NCBI GenBank assembly: GCA_028583405.1
Contig: CM053258.1
Location: 6,863,207-6,927,206 of the forward strand
DNA length: 64,000 bases
Source: Pogonophryne albipinna
Lineage: Eukaryota; Chordata; Actinopteri; Perciformes; Artedidraconidae
Direction: 5' to 3'
Shown here: positions 1-13,800 of the stretch, in pieces
Layout of the letters: every line of letters begins with the position of its first letter
Position numbering within the stretch: position 1 is the first letter of the stretch
The notes under the pieces: model-generated
Database searches by the model: none
What the model was told of the DNA's origin: nothing
Seen by the model: the letters and a program-made list of their open reading frames with translations, nothing else
Program-made: the position numbers and the translations under genes

Positions 1-3000
1 AGAGCTGCACAGAACTAGAGCTGGAGGCCAATTAGCACAGTAGTGTCATTGTAAACCAACATTCACACATATGGCCTCAAGCGCTAGAGACGTGACGATG
101 CATTTATTTCAAGAATCAAATGCCAGCGTGACACTGAGAATAGTTCAAGCTCATGCAAATGTCCTCCAACAAGTAGGAGCAACAAAGCCATCAATTTCCT
201 TTCATCAAATGGAAGCACAGCAGTTTTCTGCTCCAGATCAACAACGTAGAAGTACTTGAAAGCTAAATTGAGGAACATCTGATTGGCACGGCATTTCCCA
301 TTCCACATTATTGCATTTGAATTAGCCACTGCAACTTGATTCAAGTAAACAATGCGTAGAAACACATTGCATGGTAAATAACTGTTTTCTCTTAGATTAG
401 CAGATTTTCTTAGAGCCCAAAGAAGTCTGAAAAACGGTCCAAAACCAAAAGATAATTTATCTAAAAAAGGAAGTGAACTGAGAAACTGAATGTCGCAAAT
501 GTTCGTTCCCAATCATTGTTCTCCTAATCAACCATATGATTCATTAACTGACTGTGTTCAGCATTATTTTGTTTTCTTGATGATTAGTTATACTGGAGTG
601 GGCTTATCTGGTGAGGCATGCTGTTGTGAGCTCAGTCATATTGTACAGAATATATCGTACAAAATAAAAAGTATATCGAGAAAACTGACGGCTTCATTAC
701 ACACTTGTTATAAACCCAATTACACCTGGCTGCCGGCTGCACTCTCACACAAATCCAAATGGTTGAATGAAACAACATAAACCAAGTACTAATGACTTAC
801 TGCAGTCATGCTACTTTTAAGGTTAGGTATACAAGTATACAATGTGATTGGAATACAGAGGCTGATTATCGTTTAACATATAACAATAATTATGCCTTAC
901 AATGGGTAGAAAGCAGTTATGGCGCACACACTGTAAGATACCGCTGATAAGGCTGATGGGATGGACACCTTTTGGGAAAACAGAGTCCGATGACAGACTT
1001 AAGATTCATGGCTTCCCCACTGACAGAGCTATGCATTTATCATACCTGCTGTGACTCTCCACCATTATCACAAAGGGATTATATGTAATAAATACGCCAT
1101 AAATACCAGCTGGTTCAAAGTTTGACATTTGACAAGCTGCCAAAACGTAATATGTGGGCCGAATGATAAACCAGCAGACAGGAGTCAACACTGAAAGCTG
1201 AATATTTGTGAGGGACGTACTAAAAAGGTAAGTTGTTTTTAAATTTGATATATAAGGCTGCAATTTATGTCTTTATATCGATGTATCTGATGCGTATCTT
1301 CTTAGAAAATTGATTTAACATTTGGTTTATCCAGATGTCAGAAATGCATCATATAAATTGTCCATAGCGATCCCAATAATGACGATTTAATGTAACAAAA
1401 ATAGCCGTATAACATAAATAAAGCTGAACAGAGGGTCATTATCACAGGATGTATATCAATATAAGACTGCAAGGGTTGTTTCACATGGAGAGATAGTTCA
1501 ATGGATTATTTTACTGCACAGAATAGCCACCTCTGACAGAAAACCTTGACAAATAATGTTTTGTCCAATAATACACTTTTTCTAAAACTGAATTAAGAGA
1601 GATGGTGTATTTCTTCGAGGCGGCTGTCTCAATTGTTTTTGAGAAACAGTATTGTAAGATTATAATTGAGCAACGTGCTATTGTAGTAAAACTAAATGAA
1701 GTTGGATGGGGATGAGAGGAGAAGAAAACCGCTTCATAAAAAGTGCCTGTCTTTGATTAAATGCTCTGCTGTATTGTCCCTCCAGGAATAAATGCGGAGG
1801 TAGATGCCACTCCCTTCAAAGTTATTATAATCTCAACAAGGGCTTTTGATTTGCGAGGAGGGGGATTGAGAAGCTCGACATAAAACCCAATTATTTCCAT
1901 TATACTCGAGTAGCACTTGAGTAGGCTGGCCAAGGAAAGTGGTAATCATAACCCTCAACACACACTTCGGTTGAAAGAGAGCTCCGATCGATAAGTGAGA
2001 CCCTCCCCTCCCCCTCCATTCATGACGGGAGCAAGCTCAAAAAACACACAAGCCTTGAGGTATAAAATCAGGGTCGCCCAAAAGTCTCTTGGAAACTGCA
2101 AAAGGAAAAACTACAGAATGTGGGAGGTGAAGGAAAGAATGGTGAGTGGGCTAGATACAGCAGCACATTCTCAGGGTGAGAGCGGGCACAATGAAAGCAT
2201 TAAAAAGACATGAAGGCAGGGAAGAGTGGACAAAATAATAAAAGGGAACAGGAAACGCCTGCAGTTTAGGCAAATTATTCACATAGACAGAAGAAAAATC
2301 CTGGTGATATCTTTTGTCTCAGGAAAGGACAGAGAAGATCAAACAGCGAGTCACGACAGAGAACATCTGACAACCAGTGCGGACACAACAGGGCTGCGCC
2401 GAGCACAAGTGCTTCCCCTGCTGTCTAATTGGCCAGTTAGCCATCAAGTATGTTCAGAGGGAGACCATTAGTGCTGTGTAACCCCCCCAGTGGTCCTCCT
2501 CTTCATCATAGTTTCTTGATCTCTCCCTGAAATACAGGGTACTTTCCTAACGACCAATGGGAAAATATTCAATCTAATGTGCTCCTTTTATTCCCTCCCC
2601 GCCTGCTCTTTGCTCCGGTCCTCTGTTGGGTGCTGCGAGCGTCAGATTTCATCCTCATCTCCCGAGCTCCTTTCGCCCCCCAGAGCACTTTAGCCTAATG
2701 AAGCAGAGGCGGGCCATTGTATCGACTTCTCCAGTATAGTCCTGTGGCTTGACTGACAGCAGCTGAGCTCCAGGGGAGGTCTGAGATCAGATCCAGCAGC
2801 TTTGCACATCATTACTGGTGCGTCAATGCCGTCTAAAGGCCGGTAGATTTGTCATTTAGATAACAGCATCAAAACATAAAGGTCCTCACATACTATACTT
2901 TCCTTTTAGATGTGACGGAGTTCAGGTGGTTTTTATAAAAGTGAAATGCTTAAATGGTTTCTGTGTCCTGCCGGATACAGTCGTTTTAAAGGCTGTGTCA

Positions 3001-3859
3001 ATGTCTCACATGGGGGTAATATAATTGTAATGTTGGTGTAGTAACGGTGTAATATGGGTGTTATAGAAGTGTAATATCAATGTAAAAACGGTGTAATATG
3101 GAAGTAATTTTTGTGTTTTATGAGGGTAATTTGGGTGCAATAATGGTGTACAAACGGGTGAAATAGAGATGTAATATGGGTTTGATAATGTATCAAATGT
3201 ATACTCTAAGTGGGCTATGTATATCAGGAGATTCAGAGTGTGTAAGCTGGAAAATAAAAAATGTCATATCACATTAGATTGTTTTGTGAATCACTGCAGA
3301 AAATTAAAAAAAGTCTCATTCCCACTATTAGGGGTCTCACGGAATTTACCCAAAAAACAACTCAAGAGTTAAGGACTGTCTGACCTTTGGTAGAAGACAG
3401 ACGCGATGCTTCCCCACTAAAAGTTCAGGGAAGCAGCTTTGCACCTAATCCCAGAGGAGACGGTTACACAGAAAAAACAACCATTTAGTCTTTATCCTTT
3501 TCTCGTGTAAAACTGCAACCCTTCTTATAAACAGTGAACCTTGCATTTGTACCACTGTTTTGCAAAATGCACTCGAATACAAAACAAGTCCTTTTTTTTG
3601 GTTTTACTTTCCCATCTGGTCTACTCTGGTGGTAGATCCAAACTTTTATTCTCATGAGAAATAACAAAGAGAGACAAAAACGATATAACCACAAACATAA
3701 AACACTAAGCAAGCCATATCTAAAGCCTAAACTAGCCTTAAAGAGTATGTTCTTAAAGCTCAGCAGACACACTTAGAGGTTTTAGAACTTGTGTCCCAGC
3801 ATTATCTTTGATTAGAAAAAGGCATTAAAGAACAGGTGTACTGGAAACATTAATTAGCA

Positions 3860-4760
3860 TTATTACCTGACTTGGTTGAATACTCTATTCTGATTGGTCA
3901 ATTCAGAACACGTGACACATTGTTAATCCAGTAGTACAGACCGCTGTCAAGGACTTATTGACCGTTATTAAGGACGCTCACATCTGCAGAAAGAAGTCCG
4001 GTCGATTTAACTGTATACAGTTTGGCTTTTCAAACTGTCTGCTTGTCTTTAGTTTTCCGTTGTCTACCGTCTGAGAGCAACATGGAGGATTGTAATATTA
4101 ATTTTAATATATTTGGAGAGCACAGTAATTTGGATGAATGATTAGTGGCTGATGAGTCCCCAGTGAAGAAAAGAAAAAGACAAGAGGGACAAGTAAACAG
4201 CGGAGAAGTAACGGGGCAGAAACCCCCCTTTTTACGCAGCGGTCCAGACATAGACATCAAACGGCGACACATATTCAGTGTGCAGTTACTTTGGCATGAG
4301 GGCAGGGATATCTAGATACTTTCCAAGGTTTGACATCATGAATTGTGCTACTTTTAAAGCAAGCAGCGATGTTTTCAAATCTGTAATCAAAAAGCTCCTC
4401 AAAAACGCTATCGAAGCAGTTCCTGCCATTGCTACGTTAGTTCAAACGGTAACAACGGACTATTTTTCTTAGCAGATGCATGTCATTTTAAATCAATAAA
4501 ACTATTTTTTAAATCAATAAAAACATGTTCTAAATCTAAAAAAGCATTTCAATTAATATTGGGAGTTATGTCGTGATTTTGTTGAGAATGTGGCCGTGTA
4601 ATAAGCGGGATAATGTGCAGCGACTTGGTCATTATGGAGACCAAGTTCCGCTTGGCATCAGGCTCCTGATCAGCCTGTCGGGTGTTCTTTTACCCATAAT
4701 GACCGCCTCGCTGCACATTATCCCTTACGTAGTGCAGTTTACAAATTCCCTGGGACACAG
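3860..4760. repeat. Probable DNA-transposon remnant with a fold-back end
   Basis: The segment starts with a phrase common in fish repeats (a run reading ACTCTATTCTGATTGG near 3885) and ends in a strong inverted repeat. At 4607-4637 and 4694-4724 the arms pair over 17 bp (GGGATAATGTGCAGCGA with its complement) and then 10 bp (GTCATTATGG with its complement), separated by a four- to five-base mismatch. The loop is about 56 bases. No coding sequence was recognised. The outer limits are approximate and no target duplication was found. Confidence 0.45.
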
Positions 4761-6324
4761 TTTTGTCTTTTGTGAGCTGAACTCTCTCTCCCATGTTCAT
4801 TACTCATGCTATTTGGAGCAGCAATAAATAATAGTTTGTGCAGTCTGGTGGGCAAGGACCATTCAAACAACATAACAGAGACTGGCAAACAGAAGAAATA
4901 ATGCACCGGCAAAACAACCGGAAAGCCGTGTTAAACTCGCTTCAACTCACAAGATAATCTGGCATATGGAAGCAAACATTGGTTTGTTGATTCCTCCCTT
5001 TGAGAGAAAATAAGACGGACTTTTATTAATCCCTGTGGGGAAATTCAGTAAATGACTGAAGTGCTAGGAGACTTTGAGAGGAAATAAGGACTGCTTTTCC
5101 TCCACTCCAATTTTGCTAATAAAGTCCAATTTGAGCAGTGTTATTTGTTAAAGTCACAAAGACGTACTTGGCCCCTCTCCCACCTCTTCTTCTTCCCTGG
5201 GGCTCAAAACCAATCGAGCCCTGACAGACGGCTCTGCAACAAGTTGATTAAAATCCCAACTCGGCCTATGTTTCCTCTCTTTGCAAATCCACTGATGAGG
5301 CCGTCCTTTCCAAAGCCTGATAGGAGCCAGCCTTCTCTTCCGAAAGCGGAATAAAAATAACTAATTGTGTTTATTTTGACTGATATTGCAATCAAGGCAT
5401 GAAATTAAAAAGGAATGATAATTTTTAACCATTATTCACACTATAACTGTATGACAATTATCATGGTGTTTGTAAAAGACGGTGTGTAGGTTGGGACTTC
5501 TCTGCAGCACAACAATACAGGGATTTGGAAATAACACTATAGCAGATGTATTTAAAGTTAATTTCATAGTGTGTTTCTTATTTTTTATATTATTTTGTAA
5601 AGGACAAGAATGAATTGCCTTGTGTTGAAACATGCTTCATGAATAAACTTGCCATGCCTTGCCTTTGCAGGGAATCATCCACGTGGGGCTGTTGGCATTA
5701 GATGTCAAACAACATGCTATAGTATGAAATGGAAAAGTAAAATTGACTTGCAAAAGAATAGGAAACGTTCTTATCCTCACCAAAGCTGGAGGGATTTAAA
5801 ATATGTAATACATAAGTGAAGACCTCTGGCAATTTGCAAAGAGAAAATATCTTCCGGAGCACCTTGGAGAGAAACATTTCCTATAAAAAATCCCCTCCAG
5901 GTTATGAAAAAATGCCATTGGCTAGAAACAGGATAAGTAATTCTCTGCACACTCTCTTTGCAATGCATGACGAGAATGACAAATCACACTGCAGCACTTC
6001 GATCAGTAAATCTCCCTGAAAATGTACAAAAAACATCAAGTCATTAGTTTTATCCGATGCATTGCTGTCCGCCACATATTACAGCTCGTTTTTCAGAATT
6101 CATACTTTCCCCATCATTAGAGAGATTGTAGGATTAATAGAGCCCAAGACATCAATCATTATCTTTTATGATGACGGCTTATCCACTGCCTGCCTACGAG
6201 CCCAATACGGTCTGTCTCAGCTTTAACGCTCAATCTGAGATATGATCCAGAGTAAATGAGGACACACAAACACACATGTGGGAGGCCTGTGGAATTTTAA
6301 TCATTAAGAAATCAATGGATTTGT

Positions 6325-6720
6325 GCATTTAAAGGGGCCCTTTTATGCTTCATGGGAGTTCCACTTAACTTGGCTGTTATCTCGTATATATTGATTGTTG
6401 TGTTTTTTATCTTAATGTGTGCATATGTGTAAATGTGTGTTGATTGTGTATATAGGATTAATATTTTATACATATCTGTATATTGTATAATTTTATATTC
6501 GGGATTGTTGGAGACGTCATTTCGATCTCTCTGTCTGTAAACACTGAGTAAGATTGACATTAAAGTTGACTTTCCTGTAGTGTGATATATAGGTTTGTGT
6601 GCATGTAAATGGTCTGCAAAGGCTCAAATCCCAAAGTTCCTTCCAGAGGGAATTTCTCTCCCACAAACAAAATCCGAACATATAAGAAAGACTATTCTGC
6701 ACAGTTTCTATCATATTCTG
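6325..6720. repeat. Possible TTAA-type DNA transposon end
   Basis: At 6328 a TTAA is followed by AGGGGCCCTTTTATGC, much like the start of the repeat at 37.57 kb (TTAA then AGGGGCCTTATTATAC). The matching right end was not found, so this is either truncated or diverged. The right limit is a guess. Confidence 0.3.
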
Positions 6721-7470
6721 TTTCTATTATATTCTATTTAATTATACTATTGTATCCGTGTATTGTGTTGCACTGTTGGAGGACCTAAGACCTGAGATAT
6801 ATTTTTTCCGCCAAGGACAGCAAATGAATATGAGACGAGCAGCACATACTGTCCCTCACAGCTTTCAACCCAGCGTATCCAGCGCATCAATGTAAGCTTT
6901 CCCCATGTGAGAACTCAACTTTATTACCGGCAGCCTGGAGTTGAGCTGTGAATATCCACCAAACAAAGCTGAATCCATCCTTTCTGCTACTTCATATTGC
7001 CTCTGTGAGACATTCTGTACAGTCTGTGCATTTTCCAAGAAAAACAATAATAAAGAAGGCACAATACTGTTAAAAAGAAGAAAGAAGCGACAGGAGACAG
7101 GAACCATGCTGACAAACAGAAATCAAGATTTGATCTAATCTTTTTAGGAAACCCAAATGAATAGAAACTCCAGGTTTCTGTACAGGTGTCAAAAAGTTTT
7201 AAAAAGAAAACAGATATTCTTTAAAGCCAAGTTAGAAATCTTATTGTTGAGAAGATAAGATGCAGCTCCAGAAAAGTACATTCTGTTCCAAAAATCATTG
7301 CTATGAAAACAATTGTTAGGCTTTTATATAAGGCTGCTAATATCAATGTATATTACATTAATATATATAACGTTAACTAAGTGATTAAATCAAATCAACA
7401 TTTTTCTGAAAATATGTTTTTAAAAGCAATATCATTTGAAGATTTCGTTTTTTTTACATTTTGCACTTAA

Positions 7471-7831
7471 AGGTGGGGTAGGTAATTCACTTCAGAAACA
7501 CTTTGTTATATTCCATGGAATACTCTTAACATCCCGATAGCAATGAATATATGAAATGCTTTGACAATAAATACATAAACAAATGTCATCTGTAGAAGCC
7601 GTAGTACTGTAAAAAGCACGCCCGGCTAAAGTAACTGGATGGCCTACCTGCCTGTCAGCCTTCCATCTGTGCACAAACTTATCTCGTGCCCTCATTGGTC
7701 ATGTGCGCGTTCGTGTGTTGGAGGAGGGGCTCTGTAAGGAAGTCTGAAGGAAGGGGCAGATTTTTTCCTGTTGTGTTTTTTCAAATTCTAGCGCACTCGA
7801 GCTGGTTTCTCCATTCTTCCCTACCCTACCT
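7471..7831. mobile_element. TTAA-flanked MITE, piggyBac type (361 bp)
   Basis: The element is bounded on both sides by TTAA (7467-7470 and 7832-7835). Its ends are inverted: AGGTGGGGTAGG on the left and the complement of AGGTAGGGTAGG on the right, 11 of 12 matching. TTAA target duplication with short inverted ends is the signature of piggyBac-class elements. No transposase coding is present, so it is non-autonomous. It sits in an rngtt intron. Confidence 0.75.
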
Positions 7832-9439
7832 TTAAGGTACAATTCAATAAGGAACATACCAAGTACTTTGTATGTGCCTAGAATGTAATTCATACATGAG
7901 TATAAACAAATAGGCTTTACAACATGGTTATTTAAAATAGGCTACTTAATGATTGACTGCCAGAAAGCATGCTGTATTGTGACTTACAGTACATCGTAAT
8001 CAAAATATGAAACTATTTTTGAAATAGAAGATATTGCCCAGGCCTACTGTTATACTTCACTGTTGTTTATACGGTTTAATGAACTTTCACCAACAGCACA
8101 TCTTTTAGTTTCCAGTTTAACATGGGGTCCCAATTATCTGGAGTTCTGCGACTGTGAGGAAGGGCTGCATATATTAGGGCAGCAAAAACATTACATATGA
8201 TAATGAGTGTTTCAAGTTTTCAAGGTTATGAACTCAAGTACCAAGACCCTCTCACCTGCAAATTAACACAAACACCATGTGCAGTGATTGAATTAAACTT
8301 ATAAATTAGTCTCCAAATTAGACTGGAGCATAATATGTTCTGGTGAGACTAAAGTCTAACTGATTCTGGGGGGGTTGTCCTAGTTGTGAGACGTTTAACA
8401 AATGTCATTAAAAAGACCAACAATGTTTTAGTCTCAAAAAACGTTGTGACTTCTTTACCCTGTCCGTGGCACGCCGATTCTTAGGACATGCATTTTTAAA
8501 AACAGCTAAGAAAACTTGATGGCGGTTAATAAATAATAATGGCAGACTCATTTATTATTGACGTATACTGTATAAGGGCAACATACTGCAAAAAATATAA
8601 TACAAAAATCATAAAAACCCAGATGAAAGTCGTAAATTAAAGATCTGAGTCACCATTTTGCTTAGAAAGAAACTCACAAAGTTACGAGAGAACATTTTTT
8701 CTAGCAAGTTTACGACTTTAATCTCGTGAATTACGATTGTTTATTGTAGATTGTATTTATTAATACATATTTAGCGCTCCAGAGAGTGTTTGAAATTAAC
8801 TACTGTACCAAAATGTCTCTAAATGAAGGAACATGTTCCCCGAAGCACCAGCGTGACTCACTGATGTTTTTTTAATAGATCTTGGAGACAACAGAGGATC
8901 ATTGCACAGATTCAGGTTCTAGCTTCACTGGCGGCCATTTCTTCAGGTTGATAGAACTTTTTCATAAAGCCCAAAATTACAAATGAATCAGAGGAATTTC
9001 CAATCAGTCCACAAAACAACTCAATACTTGGAAACATTGTACATCCACTGCTAATTCTGGTATCTCTTGGGATTTCTTCATAACACATATGACAGTCTCG
9101 TGTTTTGTGCTGGTTGTATGAGGGTCCAATTAATGGGGTTCAGTTTATGTGAGTGTGACTTTAAATCTGGGTGGAGATTCGCAGGGTTTATTGATATGTT
9201 ATAAATAGAGGGGATAAATAAATGAACGTCATTGAGATTGAGGAATCAGGAGAGGCCACTAGTAAGTGTGATTATTATATTGAATGTGATTTAAGTTGTA
9301 TGGGATATGTGTGATCCTAATTGTTGTTGTCCTTTTTCTTCTAAGGTTAACAACCTATTTGGATTTGGATTAAATTATCAAAACTAGGAGTTGTTTCCGT
9401 TGATCTAAATTCCACCCATACTGTCGGGAGATAGACAGT

Positions 9440-9635
9440 AGACATGCTTTAATGTTCAAAAAAGGTATTTATTTTTCTCATACGTGTTGCAGCACCTCTT
9501 TTCACCCTCTGTCTGAAACCAGTGTGGAAGAGAAACTCCCTTTAGGGGCAACTTTGGGATTTTAGCCTTGGAGACCATTTACATGCACCAAAACCTGTTT
9601 AACACAAAACAGGAAAGGTAAAACCCCAAAGATGG
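9440..9635. repeat. Fragment of an interspersed repeat shared with 11.7 and 37.6 kb
   Basis: The phrase TTTCACCCTCTGTCTGAAAC occurs here (about 9500) and again near 37690, preceded in both by a similar TTTATTTTTCTCATAC block. A second phrase, ACCATTTACATGCA, is shared with 11735 inside the element at 11.08 kb. These look like pieces of one TTAA-type family. Ends are not defined. Confidence 0.5.
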
Positions 9636-10793
9636 CAGTTTGATATTTTAAGGCACACATTTGGGGTATTAATAGATTTTCCTAAATAAATTATCCTGCC
9701 TAGCAACTACTGATTATTAAATGAAAAGAACTAACTGAAAAATAAAATTGCTAGATTGCATATCTTACTTCACTTAGTTTGTTTTTTCGGGTATTTTTGA
9801 TGCATTTGTGATTACATTTGACCTTACGAGAGGAGAGAAGGTGTTCCTGTATTGGCCAATCTTATTTTGATGATAGGAAATATGATTGTATTCCTCATGT
9901 GGTAAGGTAAGTCTCTAATAATACATTTATCTTGATATTTTGAGGAGATAGTATATCATTTCCTCAGCATATCGTGCAGCTGAGTGATGACTCGTACCTC
10001 GGATTCTGCCTCTCTCTGTATCTCAGGACTGAAGAAAAAGGCGTCACTACTCAGCGAGACTCTTCAAGTATCCCGAGGTAATTGGGGGTGAGGGACAAGA
10101 GCTCCAGGCAGAGGAGGAAGAGCCCACCATCACTCTGAACCACTAAAGAACAAAACTTCCCAACTTCACTTTCAAGCACAAAACTTTCTAACAACTCTTT
10201 CAAGCACCAGCAACTTGGTGAGTGGCCCAATCTGCACTCTGCCGGTCTCACTCTTGCAGGAAATATAAGCAACCGATGTGTACAATTTCGGAAATTGACT
10301 GCAGTGAGTGAATATTCACCAGCAGCGGAACATTTTCACCAGCGGGAGAAACAGCACACGAGTGGAATACTAAACAACGTTTACCCCCTCAACACTGGCT
10401 TTTGGCAAAAGAGCATTAAAATAAGAGAAAACAACTAATTGAACCCGAAATGTGACAAGAAAGAAAATAGTCCTTTTTTGCATTTCTCATTCTATGTTGG
10501 CACCCCCATGCTTAGTCATTTTACAATTCAACTGCCGACATCTTCACCGTTTACTGAGCAGCTTGATGAGTATGAAGGTAAATCTAATGAGAAACAGAAG
10601 TCGCGTTAGCTTTCTCTCAGTCTGAAATGTTAATCAACAACCCTGACAAAATCCCTGTATAAGTATTGTTACTCAAAAGAAGGCTACCAAATGGCAAGAG
10701 AAGCCAATCAGAGGCACAGAGAGGGATGCTTGTATTGATATATGTAGATGAGGAGTCAATTATTGTAGAGAGAGTCATGAAGGATAGACATAC

Positions 10794-10895
10794 CGTGTGC
10801 CGTCAGCCTTCCAGCTGACTTTGTATGGTTTCTGTTCCATGAAACGAAGGTTTGTCCTGTCCATGGACACAGGCTGAGCCCCAGGGAAACCAGAT
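10794..10895 (-). CDS. rngtt: rngtt exon 8: guanylyltransferase active-site exon
   Basis: This 102-bp exon reads [17 protein letters not shown] and then [11 protein letters not shown]. KxDGxR is motif I of the covalent nucleotidyltransferases, whose lysine forms the enzyme-GMP intermediate. The donor GTATGT follows directly after the first two bases of the next codon. It is the last rngtt exon seen in the window. Confidence 0.95.
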
Positions 10896-13800
10896 CTGAA
10901 ACAACAGTGAACACACACCTCTTATATTTGTATTTCTTTCTTCATCCCTACAGCCCTTGCATCTCATATATGGTTTGAGAGAAACACTAACGAAGACTGC
11001 ATCGCTCCTCTCTCGACTAAAGATGATTGGTGGGCTTCCCAATAAACATTCAATGAAATCAAACATTACACGTGATACTTTAAAGGTCCCATGTCATGGC
11101 CATTTCTACTGATCATAATTCCATTGTTGAGGTCTACTAGAATAGATTTACATTGTGCAATTTTCAAACTCACATTGGTTTCTCATACAGAATCTCTGTA
11201 TAGTATTTGTATTCACTCTGTCCCAAACGGCTTGTTGGAGCTCCTGCCCCCCCCTCACTATGAGCCCACTGTGCTCTGATGTGTGTTAATGTGTTACAAT
11301 GGCATTTGTTAGCAACCAGAAAATGACACCAGTAATGACAAACAGATGAGAATGCTGCATGGGGTCTGGGTGCCGTGTTCAATCTTTTCTCAGCTGCAGC
11401 TCCGCGGATTTCTCAGCCTGAGGCGGCGGGACGCGGCGAGGCTGCGTGTGTGTCCGTGTGTGTGCGTGTGTGCTCAGGCTGAGTTCCGCAGTGTCTCGCT
11501 GTCTCCACACCAGTAAGCCAGCTCACACTGTCCACGCCTCGCAGCAGCGAGCCTCGCAAAGTCCCGCCGAGTGTGTGTGTGTGTGAGGAAGTCCACGTAA
11601 CGGCTCCGCGGACGTAACGTAACGGCGCCGCGGATTGGTCCATTTGCGTTCTGGGGCAGCATAGACAGGTCTTTTCTGTGTTAGAGTTTTACTCGCTACA
11701 GGGTGTACTTTGAGTGTTTGTGACTCTGCAGACCATTTACATGCATAAAAACCTTGATAACACACAAGGGGTAATAACCGGAAGAGCATGACATGGGACC
11801 TTACATTAAGTTATATATGTGGTCTTTTTATGATAAAGTACGTATGAAGCCTTAGAGATTTTGTTTAATCGTAGCATTTATAGCGGGGGCCTACAGGTGT
11901 GATGCTGACTCTTTAGCAGCTAATAATCAAACAGCAGGTGGGAGAGATGCTGTGAATTATTTTGTCGGCAGGGACTCTAGTACCTGTTCTGCTCGTATTA
12001 GGCCAAAACAGGCCGTGTAAAAAATGTTTTATTGTTCGTCTATCATTATGACGCTGCCAGGACATTCGCCTTTTTGTTTGGGGAGTCGTCAGGTCAGCAT
12101 TAGCTTCATGCGTCATGATGGGTGCCACTTTCAAATGGACAAAAACATCCAGACAAACTTTCAGGGTTTCTTAGTGCACTCAAAGGGCTTAGGAGTCAAT
12201 GCACATAGGAATGGCACTTTTCTAGTTACTTTTAAGTTCTTTATTTCTTTAAAAAGCCTATGTTTTACCTTATCTGGCTGTTTTTTGAATACATACAGAG
12301 ATAGAAAAACAACCTCTTCAAAAGTCAATGTGAAATGTCTTTTTAAGCTCATGCTTGCTTCGAGTATAACAGAAACTTTGGGGAAAGAAGGCAGCGGAAC
12401 AGCAGTGTTGTCTGTTGTGTGACGCATCAGTATAGCTGACTTTCTGCAAGTTCTTTAAAAAAAAAGCTACAGCAGCAAATTTCTCCTGAAAAATCTATTC
12501 TCGACTGCCGCATCGTTTTTCTTTTTTAAAGGCGCTTACAACAAATGAGTCACTCTGAACAATACAGTACAGTACACCCACATGTATTAGTACACAGGGA
12601 GCGGCTGAAAGGAGGGCAGAGGGAGATTCTCACCTTTCCCACTCGGCCATCCTCTGACACATTCTTTGGATCTCTCCGAGTTTGGGTTGTGTGGTCATCT
12701 GTGAGACGCCTTTCACCGTGATGCCTTCAAGGAATACTGCACCCTGGGAGGATGTAGAATGAGAAAGTTAAACTTGGATTGAATTAAAAGAGACACTCAT
12801 ACCCTCCTACACGTACAGGGAAAAAACATTTGATATCCCCGAGATATTTCACAAACAGCTGCTCCTTCGAGTTCTTTACCTCCGTTAAAGAAGAAAAAAT
12901 GTTGCACTCATTTTATGAATTCACCTTTAAAACCTTGTTCCTCTGATTCATCTCCCAGGGAACCTCAGTATCTCTGCACCCCCTCACTTCCTTCACCCCT
13001 ATAGCCCTTACATCTCATATGTGGTTGGAGAGATACACTAACGACGTCTGTATCACTCCTCTCTCGACTAAAGATGATTCACCTCAATTTCTAATCCCAA
13101 CTATTCACCCTTCTCCTCCTCATTGTGCAAATAAGTCTTCTAACTGGCATAATATGATAATACATGGCGATGAGATCAGTAACACATGTGGTATGATAAT
13201 ATAAGTCACCTCAAGAGCCATTAGTGCATATGTTTTTGTACGAACAGCTGCAGTGAGAAGAGAAAGCCCCCTCGTCATGATTCACCTTTCGATCCCAAAG
13301 GAGTTTTTACCTTCAGTATTCAAGAGGTGTGAAAATGTAATTGAATAAAATGCACATGAGAATCACAAAATCCAATGGAAAATGAGTGTGGCTGGACGAC
13401 ATGGTGGAAAACATCATCATGAGAATATTAAAGATTGTTTTGTGGTAGTGATACATATCATGTTGGGAAATTATCACACAAAACTGTTTATACATCGGAG
13501 TGACAATCAAAGCAAATAACTTATCTACTTATGTTAAGCTTCGCATGAAAGAAATCTCCAACCTGGATAATTTTGCAAAAGTTAAACAATTTGCCATAAT
13601 AAGTTAATAATGCAAAACTGACACAAATGTACTAGTTACTGTCTCTGAAAGTGACAATTTGTTGCTTTTTTATGCCGTATAAGAGAGTAAGTAGACGATC
13701 CTGTGGTGTTGGACTATTGTTTGGATTATTGCTGCAACAAACGACTAATTTGATAATCGATTAATGAAACGATTAATCGACTACTCGGACTATTATGCCT

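Larger units (their letters stand above)
1..10793. other. Intronic stretch of rngtt, repeat-bearing, no exon recognised
   Basis: This AT-rich stretch lies downstream of the last rngtt exon found in the window, so it is most simply intron 8. I looked on the minus strand for the expected next guanylyltransferase coding block, which would follow the KADGTR exon, and did not recognise it. The open frames here are short, lack splice context and look like chance. Repeats inside it are listed separately (a fold-back near 4.6 kb, a TTAA MITE at 7.47 kb, fragments at 6.3 and 9.4 kb). The stretch from about 1.6 to 2.9 kb is less repetitive and could hold conserved non-coding sequence, but that is a guess. 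Confidence 0.6.

Noticed and set aside
84..512. 142-codon open frame on the minus strand
   Set aside because: No recognisable domain, no splice context and ordinary intron composition; probably chance.
12024..12422. 132-codon plus-strand open frame near an rngtt exon
   Set aside because: No family resemblance and intron-like codon composition; it lies in the intron just before exon 7 coordinates on the other strand.
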